A DNA stretch of 35,808 nucleotides from a bacterium (GCA_024229695.1 JAAESD010000232.1:1-35808); one strand, 5' to 3'. Shown: positions 16,541 to 27,300, counted from the stretch's first letter. Notes: generated by a model not told the origin, from the letters alone. Program-made: numbers and translations.

Positions 16541-17226
16541 ATTCCATAGCTTTACCTGATGGCAAAACAATTACGCTGGATGATTCAGTTAGCAGTTTTT
16601 TGCAGTGCGGGGTTGTTTTTATTGAGCAGGTCAAAATTGGTGATGGTGAAAAAGTTCAACAGGAAATTGCAGACTTTTCCAATACTCTTCGAACAATTTT
16701 TAATAATCTGAAACCTTCGGAAATCCCAGGACTTGCTGAAGCAAGAAAGTTGTATCGTGCCACAGGTGTGGATCCTACTCGCACCAGACCTTCAAGCGAA
16801 GCATTACTCAGGCGTGTTCTTAAAGGCAATGATCTTTACAATATTTCCAACGCTGTGGATATGTGCAATCTCGCCAGCCTCGAATTTTTGTTACCAATTG
16901 GAATGTATGACTACAATAAAATAGAAGGCGATATAACTCTGCGTAAAGGCAGGCAAGCAGAAGAATATGCTGGAATCCGTAAAGGGCCGGTCCACCTTGA
17001 AGGCCGGCTTGGACTTTTCGATTCAGTTGGTGGTTTTGGTTCACCAACCAGCGATTCACAGCGTACATCAGTAAGCGAAGAGACCACAAATTTATTGGCC
17101 ATTATAATGTCGACTACAAGTTTCAAAAAAGAACGTCTCATTGAAAACAGTGCACACTTTGCCCATCTTGCGGCGAAATATTGTTTCGCCGCAAGATCAT
17201 GGCACACTCTATTACCGAAAGAGTAA
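16537..17226 (+). CDS. B3/B4 tRNA-binding-domain protein
   Basis: The 229-residue protein resembles stand-alone B3/B4 domains of the PheRS beta subunit: ARKLYRATGVDPTRTRPSSE, ALLRRVLKG, LYNISNAVDMCNLASLEFLLPIGMYD, and RKGPVHLEGRLGLFD. In PheRS this domain edits or binds misacylated tRNA-Phe. Free-standing copies are widespread and poorly characterised. ATG 16537 overlaps the rfbB stop (ATGA). The last codons carry a perfect 14-bp inverted repeat (17165-17197), encoding the unusual tail HLAAKYCFAARSW. The GGT gene begins one base after the stop. Confidence 0.85.
   Translation: MNSIALPDGKTITLDDSVSSFLQCGVVFIEQVKIGDGEKVQQEIADFSNTLRTIFNNLKPSEIPGLAEARKLYRATGVDPTRTRPSSEALLRRVLKGNDLYNISNAVDMCNLASLEFLLPIGMYDYNKIEGDITLRKGRQAEEYAGIRKGPVHLEGRLGLFDSVGGFGSPTSDSQRTSVSEETTNLLAIIMSTTSFKKERLIENSAHFAHLAAKYCFAARSWHTLLPKE
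17165..17197. repeat. Perfect 14-bp inverted repeat inside the B3/B4 gene
   Basis: ATCTTGCGGCGAAA (17165-17178) and TTTCGCCGCAAGAT (17184-17197) are exact reverse complements around a 5-base loop. It lies within the coding region, 27 bases before the stop, and is GC-richer than its surroundings. No T-run follows. Confidence 0.85.
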
Positions 17227-17227
17227 A

Positions 17228-18874
17228 ATGCTTAGACTATCTTTTGTCTTACTGCTATTCGCCCAGAGTTTATTTGCTGCAGATGGTTCTCAGGTAATGG
17301 CAGTTACTGCTCATCCACTTGCAACCGATGCAGCAGTTGAAGTATTGCGAGATGGTGGAAATGCCATGGATGCAGCTATAACTGCATCGTTTGTTCTGGC
17401 TGTAGTTGAACCATACTCATCAGGTATTGGTGGTGGTGGCTTTTTCGTTTGTTACGATACCAACACTAAAATAGCAAGAGCACTTGATGCCAGAGAAACT
17501 GCCCCTTCAAAAGCATCTCGTGATATGTATCTTGCCGATGGTGAGATCATACCGCGAATGAGCATCGACGGTCCTTTTTCAGTTGGTGTGCCAGGACTCA
17601 TCAAAGGTCTGATTGAGCTTCATGCTTCTTATGGAACCTTACCCTGGAAGAGATTGATAAAACCAGCGATTTCAATTGCCCAAAACGGTTTTCCTGTAGA
17701 TGAAATGCTTCATGTCAGGATTGAAAGCAATAGGGACCGTTTAAATTCTGAGGCAAAATCTATTCTTGTGCCAAATGATGTTATCCCAACTGTTCTTGTT
17801 CAGAAAGACCTTGCAAAAACATTACAGAAAATAGCACAGGACGGTAATAACTTCTATTCTGGGTCGATTGCCACTGCTATTGCTTCATCGGTCAAAAATG
17901 CAGGTGGGTTATTGTCTGTTGAAGATATGTTTAACTACAATGCCAAGTGGAGAGAAGCCGTAAATGGCAACTATCACCAATACGAAGTATGGTCTATGCC
18001 TCCTCCAAGCTCTGGTGGTGTTCATATTGTTCAAATGTTGAATATCCTTGAGCCATACAATCTTTCTTCTCTTGGTTACAATAGCGTTGAAACTGTTCAT
18101 CTGATGGCAGAATCAATGAAATTTGCATATGCAGACAGAAGTCGATGGCTGGGTGATTCTGATTATTATGATGTTCCAATAACAAAATTGACTTCCAGAG
18201 ATTATGCGGCAAAACAGCGGTCCTTAATCTCTTTAAGTAAAATATTTCCGGTCAATGAAGCAGGTGGAATCGAGTCAAAGGATCTTGAAGGTAATGACAC
18301 AACTCATTTCAGTATTGTCGATGCACATGGTAATGCAGTTGCCGCAACTTTAACTATAAATTTATCGTTTGGTTCAGGTATGATTGCAGATGGCACAGGT
18401 GTCATTCTCAATAATGAAATGGATGATTTTTCTTCTGCCCCTGGTATTCCCAATGCATTTGGTCTGGTTGGTAGTGAAGCAAATTCTATCGCTCCAGGTA
18501 AACGACCACTGTCGAGTATGACGCCAACAATTATTACTGAAAATGGTCAAGTTCGACTGGTAACCGGCAGTCCAGGTGGATCCAGGATTATAACCACAAC
18601 TCTGCAAACTGTCCTGAATATCCTTGATCACAAAATGTCTCCCCAGGATGCAGTTGATGCTGGCAGGGTTCATTATCAATGGTCGCCTGATATTCTCTGG
18701 TACGAACCTGAATCACTAACTTCTGAAACGGTTCACAAACTCACCATAGTTGGTCACAATGTTCAGACAAGATTAAGTATGGGAAATGTTCAGTTGATAT
18801 ATATAAATCCTGAATCAGGAGTAAGAATTGGTGCCAGCGACAAAAGGGGAGTTGGCAAAGCTGCAGGTTATTAA
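17228..18874 (+). CDS. ggt: Gamma-glutamyltranspeptidase
   Basis: This 548-residue secreted N-terminal-nucleophile hydrolase cleaves or transfers the gamma-glutamyl group of glutathione and related peptides. A signal peptide (MLRLSFVLLLFAQSLFA) sends it to the periplasm. The precursor should self-cleave before Thr358, the first Thr of DTTHFSIVD, to make large and small subunits. GNAMDAAITASFVLAVVEPYSSGIGGGGF, DARETAP, and GKRPLSSMTPTII with GSPGGSRII are family hallmarks. The start follows the B3/B4 stop by one base and the Shine-Dalgarno is weak, so translation is probably coupled. The stop overlaps that of cca. Confidence 0.95.
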   Translation: MLRLSFVLLLFAQSLFAADGSQVMAVTAHPLATDAAVEVLRDGGNAMDAAITASFVLAVVEPYSSGIGGGGFFVCYDTNTKIARALDARETAPSKASRDMYLADGEIIPRMSIDGPFSVGVPGLIKGLIELHASYGTLPWKRLIKPAISIAQNGFPVDEMLHVRIESNRDRLNSEAKSILVPNDVIPTVLVQKDLAKTLQKIAQDGNNFYSGSIATAIASSVKNAGGLLSVEDMFNYNAKWREAVNGNYHQYEVWSMPPPSSGGVHIVQMLNILEPYNLSSLGYNSVETVHLMAESMKFAYADRSRWLGDSDYYDVPITKLTSRDYAAKQRSLISLSKIFPVNEAGGIESKDLEGNDTTHFSIVDAHGNAVAATLTINLSFGSGMIADGTGVILNNEMDDFSSAPGIPNAFGLVGSEANSIAPGKRPLSSMTPTIITENGQVRLVTGSPGGSRIITTTLQTVLNILDHKMSPQDAVDAGRVHYQWSPDILWYEPESLTSETVHKLTIVGHNVQTRLSMGNVQLIYINPESGVRIGASDKRGVGKAAGY

Positions 18875-20202
18875 CGCAGTTTCTTCCATTTTTTCATAAC
18901 AAATTCAATGGCCTCTTTATTATCGGACACTTTGCCATCAAGCTGTGCTGACTCAAGTTCGTCTAGGATGATTTTATAGTGAGTACCTCTAGGTATTCCA
19001 AGCTCCAGTAAATCATTGCCAGTGAGCAACGGTGTTGGTTGTAACTGATCTTTGTTAAAAGAGTCATATTTTTGTTTGCACCATTGCCAAACTTCAAGGT
19101 CACCATTGCCTCCAAGTCGATCTGCTTTGTGAAGTGCTAATAATTCAGGGAAACAATCCTGTCGAAAGAATCGCTTCAAAGTAGACGGACGCATTTCTCT
19201 GACATTCAGGAAGTGTTGATGTTGTTTTACAAGCTCTGTAATGCGTGTCGTGAGTGCATTAGAGAGTTTTAGTCTTTGACAAATTATTCTGGCAATTTTG
19301 GAGCCAACTTCAGCATGGCAGTTGAATCTTATTCTGTCTTTTTCAGTAATTGTATCCGGTTTTCCGATGTCGTGGAACAGAGTTGCAAAAGCCAATGCAG
19401 GGGTTGGTTCATTCAAGGACTCTAAAGCAAGCATTGTATGAGTCCAGACACACCCTTCAGGGTGATAAGTAGCTGGTTGAGGTAAATCGACGAGCTGCAA
19501 TAATTCCGGAATAACCTGTTCAAGTACATCAGTACTTTTGAGTAATTCTAATCCTGTATTGGGTTTTGGACCGGTTAGCAGCTTTGTAAATTCGATTCCA
19601 ATTCGTTCTCCACTGACAGCGTTAATCATTTCGCAATTATTCTTCATTCCTGCTTCTGTATCTTTGCAAACAGTTAGCCCACAAGCAGCAGAAAGTCTCG
19701 CTCCTCTGAGCAGGCGTAAACCATCTTCACTAAATCTGTGGTCAGGATTACCGACTGCACGTAGTACTTTTAATTTTATGTCAGCCAAACCATTAACAGG
19801 ATCGATGACTTCTTTATTAATTGAATCAAGGTAAAGAGCATTGACAGTAAAATCCCTGCGAGCAGCATCATTGTTGAGATTGTCACTATAAGCAACCTGG
19901 TCTGGATGGCGGCCATCTTTGTATGAGCTTTCAGTACGCCAGGTAGCGACCTCAATGCTTTCTCCATTAATATTGACCAGAGTTACTCCGAATGAAGCTC
20001 CAACAAAATGTGTATTTGTAAACAATTCTGATACTTGCTCAGGTGTGGCATTTGTTGCAACATCAAAATCACCTGCAGGAAGCTCCAACAGTAAATCTCG
20101 AACTGCACCGCCAACCAGGTGGGCCGTAAAGTTTGCATCTGAAAGGGTCTCTATCACACTTACAGCATTTGCAGCTTTTGGTGGTAGCTGGGGGTATGTC
20201 AC
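18871..20202 (-). CDS. cca: CCA tRNA nucleotidyltransferase with HD domain
   Basis: This 443-residue protein adds or repairs the 3' CCA of tRNA. The nucleotidyltransferase head has LVGGAVRD and the metal-binding pair D45/D47 (GDFDVAT), then RRDFTVNAL. An HD domain follows (about 235-350; LFHDIGKP, TYHPEGCVWTHTM), with a C-terminal tail homologous to tRNA-binding regions. This is the class II enzyme combining CCA addition with HD phosphohydrolase activity. A poly(A) polymerase is a possible alternative. It starts with GTG 20202, with AAGGA 8 bases upstream. It is convergent with GGT, their stops sharing TTAA. Confidence 0.93.
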   Translation of the reverse strand: MTYPQLPPKAANAVSVIETLSDANFTAHLVGGAVRDLLLELPAGDFDVATNATPEQVSELFTNTHFVGASFGVTLVNINGESIEVATWRTESSYKDGRHPDQVAYSDNLNNDAARRDFTVNALYLDSINKEVIDPVNGLADIKLKVLRAVGNPDHRFSEDGLRLLRGARLSAACGLTVCKDTEAGMKNNCEMINAVSGERIGIEFTKLLTGPKPNTGLELLKSTDVLEQVIPELLQLVDLPQPATYHPEGCVWTHTMLALESLNEPTPALAFATLFHDIGKPDTITEKDRIRFNCHAEVGSKIARIICQRLKLSNALTTRITELVKQHQHFLNVREMRPSTLKRFFRQDCFPELLALHKADRLGGNGDLEVWQWCKQKYDSFNKDQLQPTPLLTGNDLLELGIPRGTHYKIILDELESAQLDGKVSDNKEAIEFVMKKWKKLR

Positions 20203-20282
20203 TATTGCCGTTCCTTGTTCAAGGAGTTATCGTTGAGTTGATTATAGCTCAGAGGTTGGATGATTGCCAGAGGAGACATTTG

Positions 20283-21488
20283 ATGTTGAGAATCGTGATA
20301 TTGTTGATTCTACTTGCTATAAATGTACAAGCATTCGATATGGAAACTGCCCTCAGAACTTTAGCCAGTGATCAGTTACAGGGCAGAGGCAATGGTACAA
20401 AGTCAGCTCTTGTTGCAGCAGACTCAATAGCATACTGGATGGATAATCAAAACATAGAATTAGTTCCGGGAATGGAAAACAGATTCCAGGATTTCCCTCT
20501 TCATGGTGAAGGGTTTTTAAATTTACAAGGACGTAATGTTCTTGGCTGGATTCCTGGATCGGGTGATTTGGCTGATGAAATAGTACTTATCGGTGCACAT
20601 TACGATCATCTGGGACTTGCATATAACGACAATAATGAAGTTTCCGGCATCTATAATGGTGCTGAAGATAACGCATCTGGAGTTGTCTCTGTATTACAAA
20701 TTATTGGCAATCTTACAAACTTGAAAAGTCCACATCGATCACTTCTGGTTGTTCTTTTTGCCGGTGAAGAAATCGGTCTGCTTGGCTCTTCATATTTAGC
20801 ATCAAATCCGGTTGTAGATGGTAAAATTGTGGCAATGATAAATATAGATTCGATTGGACGTCTACGAAATCATAGGTTGTATGTTGGTGGTCTTGGTAGT
20901 TGCGCAAGATTCAGAACAATGCTCACAGGTTTGGATAGTGCGGGTAGCTTTGACCTTCAATTAAGCGATGGCGGCTGGGATGCAAGTGATCATGTTTCTT
21001 TTAATGCCATAGAAATACCAGTCCTGTTCTTTTTTACTGGCCCTCATCCGCAATATCATTCCACAGAAGATACTGCTGACTTGATTGAATATCAAGGCCT
21101 GGCAAATGTTTCAAAACTTGTGGAGCAAATGACGACATTGTTACTAACAGACAATGAGAATTTTGATTATCAGCGTAATAGTGATCTCAAATCAGTTGCT
21201 CATACAGGTAAAGGTAAGAAACGAGCGTGGCTCGGGACTATCCCAGACTTTGTTGAAGGTGTTGGTGGAGTCAAGCTGTCAGGAGTTATGCCCGGTAGCC
21301 CAGCAGATGAATCAGGCCTTGCCCGCGGCGATGTTCTGACAAAATTTGATGGAGAAATTATTGCAAATCTCAGAGATCTTACTCGAGTCCTGCAACAACA
21401 TTCTGAAGGTGAGATGGTAGAGGTTGTAGTAATAAGGGAGGAACAGGAAAAGTCTTTTAATATAACTCTAAGGAAGCGACCTAATTAA
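20283..21488 (+). CDS. Secreted M28 aminopeptidase with PDZ domain
   Basis: This 401-residue protein has a signal peptide (MLRIVILLILLAINVQA) and an M28 zinc-peptidase domain. The two-metal ligands are H106 (GAHYDHLG), D129 (GAEDNASG), E162/E163 (AGEEIGLLGS), D189 (NIDSIGRL) and H259 (QYHSTEDTAD). A C-terminal PDZ domain (about 310-400, VKLSGVMPGSPADESGLARGD) probably binds peptide ends or regulates access. It acts in the periplasm or outside the cell on peptides. ATG 20283 has GGAG well placed upstream. It is divergent from cca and overlaps the CDF gene stop by 8 bases. Confidence 0.93.
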   Translation: MLRIVILLILLAINVQAFDMETALRTLASDQLQGRGNGTKSALVAADSIAYWMDNQNIELVPGMENRFQDFPLHGEGFLNLQGRNVLGWIPGSGDLADEIVLIGAHYDHLGLAYNDNNEVSGIYNGAEDNASGVVSVLQIIGNLTNLKSPHRSLLVVLFAGEEIGLLGSSYLASNPVVDGKIVAMINIDSIGRLRNHRLYVGGLGSCARFRTMLTGLDSAGSFDLQLSDGGWDASDHVSFNAIEIPVLFFFTGPHPQYHSTEDTADLIEYQGLANVSKLVEQMTTLLLTDNENFDYQRNSDLKSVAHTGKGKKRAWLGTIPDFVEGVGGVKLSGVMPGSPADESGLARGDVLTKFDGEIIANLRDLTRVLQQHSEGEMVEVVVIREEQEKSFNITLRKRPN

Positions 21489-22359
21489 CATATGGTTCAA
21501 CATGAACCATAACCCCACCAAGTGAATGCTCATGTGCCTGGAGATGCTCTTCAACACGATGGGCAATTTCATGACCCTCAGTAACCGTAAGTTCTGGATT
21601 AACTGCAATAGAAATATCACCAAGATAGATAGATCCTTTCGGCCGTAAAATCAGTGAATTTACAGCTAAAACTCCATCAACTTCCAATGCACATCTAGAA
21701 ACTTCATCTACAAACTCTTCCGATGGCATGGTGTCCATCAAAATCTGAGAGTTTTCCTGAATCAAATCCCAACCCATTTTTAGAATCAAAATAGAGATTA
21801 GTAGAGCTGCCAGGCCATCCATAAAGTGCCAGCCTGCAATTGTACCAGCGATTCCTACCGCAGCGGCAATTGATGAAAGAGCATCACTTCGGTGATGGGC
21901 AGCATTAGCACGTAGTGCAGGTGAATTATGAATCTTTCCAGCAATAATTGTATATCGCGCCATAGATTCTTTAACAATCACTGAGCCAATTGCCGCATAA
22001 AAAGCAAGCCAGCTGGGAGTATGATATTCATGATGGATAAAATTAACGACTGCATCTCTAGCCAGAAAAAACCCAGTACCGAGCAATAGCAATGCAGCGG
22101 CCATTCCACCCAGAGTCTCGTAGTTGTGATGCCCGTATGGGTGATCTCTGTCGGGTGGGCGGCTGCTGGCTTTCAGAGCAATCATTACTCCGACATCACC
22201 AGCCAAGTCAGAAAAAGAGTGAAAGCCATCCGCAATCAAAGAGGCAGAGCCGCTTAAAAATCCGATGGCTAATTTTGCTATAGTCAGCAAAATATTACCA
22301 ACCATGCCAATGGCGGTACAGACTACCGGGCGTAGGAGATAATTGGCTTCTCTATTCAT
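21481..22359 (-). CDS. Cation diffusion facilitator metal exporter
   Basis: This 292-residue inner-membrane transporter has six predicted hydrophobic segments and a C-terminal cytoplasmic domain (VDGVLAVNSLILRPKG ... VEEHLQAHEHSLGG). The metal site comes from HSFSD (H47, D51) in TM2 and HHRSD in TM5, the H/D-H/D set of Zn/Fe/Co exporters. RDHPYGHHNYETLGG is the cytoplasmic CDF signature. ATG 22359 shares its A with the stop of the acyl-CoA synthetase, so the two genes are coupled. No metal regulator is nearby, so the ion cannot be chosen with confidence. Confidence 0.94.
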   Translation of the reverse strand: MNREANYLLRPVVCTAIGMVGNILLTIAKLAIGFLSGSASLIADGFHSFSDLAGDVGVMIALKASSRPPDRDHPYGHHNYETLGGMAAALLLLGTGFFLARDAVVNFIHHEYHTPSWLAFYAAIGSVIVKESMARYTIIAGKIHNSPALRANAAHHRSDALSSIAAAVGIAGTIAGWHFMDGLAALLISILILKMGWDLIQENSQILMDTMPSEEFVDEVSRCALEVDGVLAVNSLILRPKGSIYLGDISIAVNPELTVTEGHEIAHRVEEHLQAHEHSLGGVMVHVEPYVN

Positions 22360-24146
22360 TACTCATAAAGTGCATCAATCAATGCACTGTATTTTTCCTG
22401 AATAACTCTACGTTTCACCTTCAGAGTAGGAGTTAGCTCGTCATTTTCCAGAGTGAACTCATCGGTCATCAATCTGAAGTTTTTAATAGTGTTGAACGAT
22501 GGTAGTTGAGAATTGTGCCTGTCAGCACCACGTTGAATTTTATCAATTATTTCTGGTAGCTCAACTAGTTCAGTGAAGTTGTTCCACTTTAGGCTTTTGC
22601 TTTCTGCCCACACTTCAAGGTTTTCAAAGTTTGGCACAATCAGAGCTGTCAGGTAAGGTTTACGGTCACCGATTACAACAATCTGTGAGATAAACTTGTT
22701 CTTCTTGAACAGGTTCTCGATAGGTTGAGGAGCGATATTTTTACCACTAGCAGTGATGATGATATCTTTTTTCCGATCGGTAATGTAGAGGTAATCATCA
22801 TCGTCAAATTTACCGATGTCACCACTTGCAAACCAGCCATCTTCAGATATAACTTCTCTGGTTGCTTCCGGATTGTTGTAATAGCCGAGCATCACTTGTG
22901 GGCCTCTGATCAATATTTCTCCATCATCGGCAATCTTGATTTCAGTGTTGCTCATAGATTTGCCAATGCTGCCAATTCGTAATTTTTCAAGAGTGTTGCA
23001 GGAAACAACAGGAGAAGTCTCAGTTAATCCATAACCTTCGAGTACAATCAGTCCCGCAGCATAGAAAAATTCATGAATATGTGGAGACAGGGGAGCACCA
23101 CCAGAGATGAACAGCTGAAGATTTCCACCTGTCTTTTCACGCAGTTTTGAGAAGACCAACTTATCTGCAATCTTGTACTTTAATCCAAGACACCACGGAA
23201 TCGCTTCGCCATTTCGCTTTTTTTCGCCCCATTCCTGGCCTTTTGCTTTTGCCCAAAGGAAAATATTGCGTTTGATTGGGCTGCCAGCCATAGCCTTTGC
23301 ATTGACTTTATCAAAGATTTTTTCGTACAGGCGAGGAACACTTACCATGATTGATGGTTTTATAATCTCCATATCTGCAGCAACAGTTTCCACACTTTCA
23401 GCATAAGCTATACCTACACCTTCATACATCAGTGTGTAGAATCCTCCCATTCTTTCCAGCACATGAGACAGTGGTAGGAATGAAAGACCCTTGTCCATTG
23501 TGTGGAAATCGACTTCTTGGTCTACCATCAGCACATTGCAGACAAAGTTCCAATGTGAGAGCATTACGCCTTTTGGGTCACCGGTCGTACCACTTGTATA
23601 AATTATGCTACAAAGGTCATCTTTTTGGGCAGGACCGATATCATCAGTTGGTTCTTGTGGCTGTTCGGATGCAATTGTATTACCGATTTCAAGTAATCTA
23701 TCAAAAGTCATGATGTCGGGTAAATCTACATGTTCGAATGAAAATACGTCTTTCAAGAATGGTAGATTATGTCGAATGCTATGTACTTTTTGAGCCTGCT
23801 CAGCTGTAGATACGAAAATTGCAGTTGGTTCACAATCATTCAAAATATATTCAACAGTATCTTCCAGAACAGTTGGATATATTGGTATGTCAGCAGCGCC
23901 AAGAGACAGAATAGCTAAATCACTTATTGCCCATTGGAGACAGTTCTCGGATAGAATCGCAACTTTGCCACCATTTTCTATTCCAAATGATTTAAGAGCA
24001 AGTCGGATTGCTCTTACATTTCGTAGCATCTCATCACTGGAGACATCAACATATTGCCCGTCATCACCTTTATACATAAACATATCTGGTCTGTTATGTT
24101 CACGAATAGCACTATAAAATAACTGAGGAATTGTTTCGATTGACAT
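22359..24146 (-). CDS. Long-chain acyl-CoA synthetase (AMP-forming)
   Basis: This 595-residue ANL-family enzyme activates a fatty acid with ATP and joins it to CoA. The phosphate loop IIYTSGTTGDPKGVMLSH, the adenine motif GYGLTETSP, the SGDIGKFDDDDYLYITDRKKD hinge, and SGKNIAPQPIE identify the LACS/FadD15-like group. ATG 24146 begins the family sequence and has AGGAG 7 bases upstream. A frame to 24203 would add a poorly fitting extension. It is divergent from icmF; together they suggest acyl-CoA handling in this neighbourhood. It is followed by the CDF gene. Confidence 0.93.
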   Translation of the reverse strand: MSIETIPQLFYSAIREHNRPDMFMYKGDDGQYVDVSSDEMLRNVRAIRLALKSFGIENGGKVAILSENCLQWAISDLAILSLGAADIPIYPTVLEDTVEYILNDCEPTAIFVSTAEQAQKVHSIRHNLPFLKDVFSFEHVDLPDIMTFDRLLEIGNTIASEQPQEPTDDIGPAQKDDLCSIIYTSGTTGDPKGVMLSHWNFVCNVLMVDQEVDFHTMDKGLSFLPLSHVLERMGGFYTLMYEGVGIAYAESVETVAADMEIIKPSIMVSVPRLYEKIFDKVNAKAMAGSPIKRNIFLWAKAKGQEWGEKKRNGEAIPWCLGLKYKIADKLVFSKLREKTGGNLQLFISGGAPLSPHIHEFFYAAGLIVLEGYGLTETSPVVSCNTLEKLRIGSIGKSMSNTEIKIADDGEILIRGPQVMLGYYNNPEATREVISEDGWFASGDIGKFDDDDYLYITDRKKDIIITASGKNIAPQPIENLFKKNKFISQIVVIGDRKPYLTALIVPNFENLEVWAESKSLKWNNFTELVELPEIIDKIQRGADRHNSQLPSFNTIKNFRLMTDEFTLENDELTPTLKVKRRVIQEKYSALIDALYE

Positions 24147-24191
24147 GATGTGCTCCTGAAAGAAAGAATTATCACTGCGTATCTCTTCCAT

Positions 24192-24220
24192 TTCTAACAG
24201 CATTTTGCAGTAAATGTCAA
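24192..24220 (-). promoter_or_regulatory. Sigma70 promoter for acyl-CoA synthetase
   Basis: On the minus strand a perfect TTGACA (24220-24215), a 17-base spacer and TTAGAA (24197-24192) precede the gene, giving a leader of about 38 bases. Confidence 0.6.
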
Positions 24221-24251
24221 CGGTTCATTACATAAATTGACAACCATCTGC

Positions 24252-24281
24252 TGGACTTTGCAACTATCAGGCTGTTATAGT
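24252..24281 (+). promoter_or_regulatory. Probable sigma70 promoter for icmF
   Basis: TGGACT (24252-24257), an 18-base spacer and TATAGT (24276-24281) predict transcription from about 24288. That excludes GTG 24280 as a start and supports ATG 24325. Confidence 0.5.
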
Positions 24282-24324
24282 GGCAAATGAAAATAGAAAC
24301 TTTATACAGCACTCTGGAGGCTGC

Positions 24325-27300
24325 ATGTCCACCGCTCAGACAACACCGCTAAGATTTGTTACAGCTGCTTCATTATTCGATGGCCATGACGCATCGATAA
24401 ATATCATTCGCAGGCTTCTTCAGAAATCTGGAAACGAAGTTATCCATCTGGGGCACAATAGATCAGTACCCGACATTGTTCGTGCAGCATTACAAGAAGA
24501 TGCCGATGCAATTGCAATCAGTAGTTACCAGGGTGGGCACAATGAGTTTTTCCGATTCCTCAGGTCGGAATTGGACAAGAGGGGCTTACAGCACATAGCC
24601 ATATTCGGTGGTGGCGGTGGCGTCATTATTCCGGATGAAATCAAAGCTCTTGAAGATGATGGAATCGATAAAATATATTCTCCTGATGATGGTCGCGAAT
24701 TAGGCCTTCAGGGCATAATTGATGATATGAATAAGAGGGCGCATGCTCGCCAGGGGCAGAGAAATAAGGTTAATGAACAAGAACCAGCCTTTGTTGCCGA
24801 GAACTTTAGTCTTGCTATGGAACTTTCAAATGTTGAAAACGGAGTTAGTGAAATACCTGACTCAGAGTACAATAATTTGCCTCCGGTACTTGGCATTACT
24901 GGAACAGGCGGAGCCGGAAAAAGCTCACTAACTGATGAATTAATCAGAAGATTCCTTGCAAGTTCACCAGATTCAAAAATTGCTTTACTAGCAGTTGATC
25001 CCAGTAAAAGACAAACTGGTGGAGCCTTACTTGGTGATCGAATTAGAATGAATGCAGTTTATGGTGACAGATGTTTTATGCGTAGTTTTGGTACGCGTGG
25101 TGCACAAGGCGAGTTGAGTAAAGCTCTTTCAGATTGCCTGCCTTTAGTTCGTTCTGCTGGTTTTGATTTGGTAATTGTTGAAACAAGTGGCATCGGACAG
25201 GGAGACTCTGCTGTGGCAGATATCAGTGATCTCTCGGTATATGTTATGACTAGTGAGTTCGGGGCTGCTACTCAGCTTGAAAAAATCGACATGATTGATT
25301 ATGCAAACGCAGTTGTTGTAAACAAGTTTGATCGAACTGGTAGTGAAGATGCCTTGCGCGATGTGAAGAAACAATGGCGACGCAGCAGAAACAGTTTTGA
25401 AACTGAAGATCAGAATCTGCCTATATTTGGTACAATTGCGAGCCGATTCAACGATGATGGAATTAACTCTCTATTCAGTTGGTTGAATAATGCTCTATTT
25501 AATACTGAACAAATTGAGATACCCAAAACTACATCGGGTCAGGCAGCAATAATTCCTGCTGGAAAAATAAATTACCTTGGTGATATAGCTTCTTTGCTCA
25601 GAACATATAAACAACAAGTTTATCTTGATGCCGAACTGCTTAGAAAGCATGCTGCTTTGCAAATTGTTCAAAAGCAAATTCCTGAAAATAATGAAATTTC
25701 ACAACAGCTAGCTGACTCCAATGTAGATGGTTTGCTAAAGGAACTCCAACAGTGGGATGATTTGATAGGTAGTTACTCAGAAGATGAAGTTCATGTTAAA
25801 GTAAGAACCAGAGAACTGACATTTGATACTGCAACAACTTCTCTTTCGGGAACACGCATTCCTCGGGTTGCTTTCCCTACTTTTACAGATCCCGGTGATC
25901 GTTTGATCTACTCAAGGCTGGAAGGTGCTCCCGGGCGCTTCCCATTTACCGCTGGAGTATTCCCTTTCAAGAGAACTGATGAAGAACCAAAGCGCCAGTT
26001 TGCTGGCGAAGGATCTCCAGAAAGAACAAACCGGCGATTTCATTATCTCAGCAAAGATGATGATGCAAAAAGGCTTTCTACAGCTTATGACAGTCTGACT
26101 CTTTACGGCGAAGATCCTGAAGAGCGTCCGGATATTTTTGGCAAGATTGGTGAGGGTGGGGTTTCAATTTGTACTATTGACGATGTAAGAACTCTTTACG
26201 ATGGCTTTGATTTATGCCATCCAAACACCAGTGTTTCAATGACCATCAATGGCCCTGCTCCAATTATGTTGGCAATGTATTTCAATGTTGCAATCGATCA
26301 GCAGCTTCAGAAAAAACAGGATGAACTTGGCCGGGAGTTGAACAAAGATGAAATTGCTGAAGTTAGAAAACAAACGCTTTCCAATATCAGAGGTACAGTT
26401 CAGGCTGATATTTTAAAAGAAGATCAGGCTCAAAACACCTGCATTTTTTCAACTGAATTTGCTATGAAGCTTATGGGTGATGTGCAGCAATATTTTATAG
26501 ACTGTGAAGTACGTAATTATTATTCCGTATCTATCAGTGGTTACCATATTGCAGAAGCTGGAGCCAACCCTATCAGTCAGTTGGCATTTACCTTGGCCAA
26601 CGGTTTTACTTATGTGGAGTATTACTTAAGCAGAGGTATGGATATCAATGACTTCGCACCAAACTTATCTTTCTTTTTCAGCAATGGACTTGACCCGGAA
26701 TACACTGTAATTGGCAGAGTTGCGCGTCGAATATGGTCGGTTGCAATGCGTGATAAGTATGGTGCCAACCAGCGTTCACAAAAGCTTAAGTATCACATTC
26801 AGACTTCAGGTCGATCCTTGCATGCGCAGGAAATTGACTTCAATGATATCCGCACAACCTTACAGGCATTGATGGCAATATATGATAATTGCAATTCGCT
26901 GCATACAAACTCTTACGATGAAGCTATCACCACGCCAAGTGAAGAGTCAGTCCGCCGAGCAATGGCAATTCAAATGATTATCAATCGCGAGCTTGGCTGG
27001 GCTAAAAACCAAAACCCATTGCAAGGTTCAGCATTTATTGATGAGATGACAGAGCTTGTTGAAGAAGCTGTACTTATTGAGTTTGAAAATATCTCCCGGC
27101 GTGGCGGTGTCCCCGGTGCTATGGAAACTCAATACCAACGTGGTAAGATTCAGGAAGAAAGCCTTCTTTATGAGCATAAAAAACATTCTGGTGAATTACC
27201 AATTATCGGAGTGAATACATATCTAAGCACCAATGCATCCCAAGCAGATAGCAACGATATTCATTTAGCTCGTTGTGACAACCAGGAGAAGAGTCAGCGC

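Noticed and set aside
24287..24352. Possible short leaderless upstream ORF (21 codons) overlapping the icmF start
   Set aside because: It fits the predicted transcript start, but nothing in its sequence suggests it is translated.
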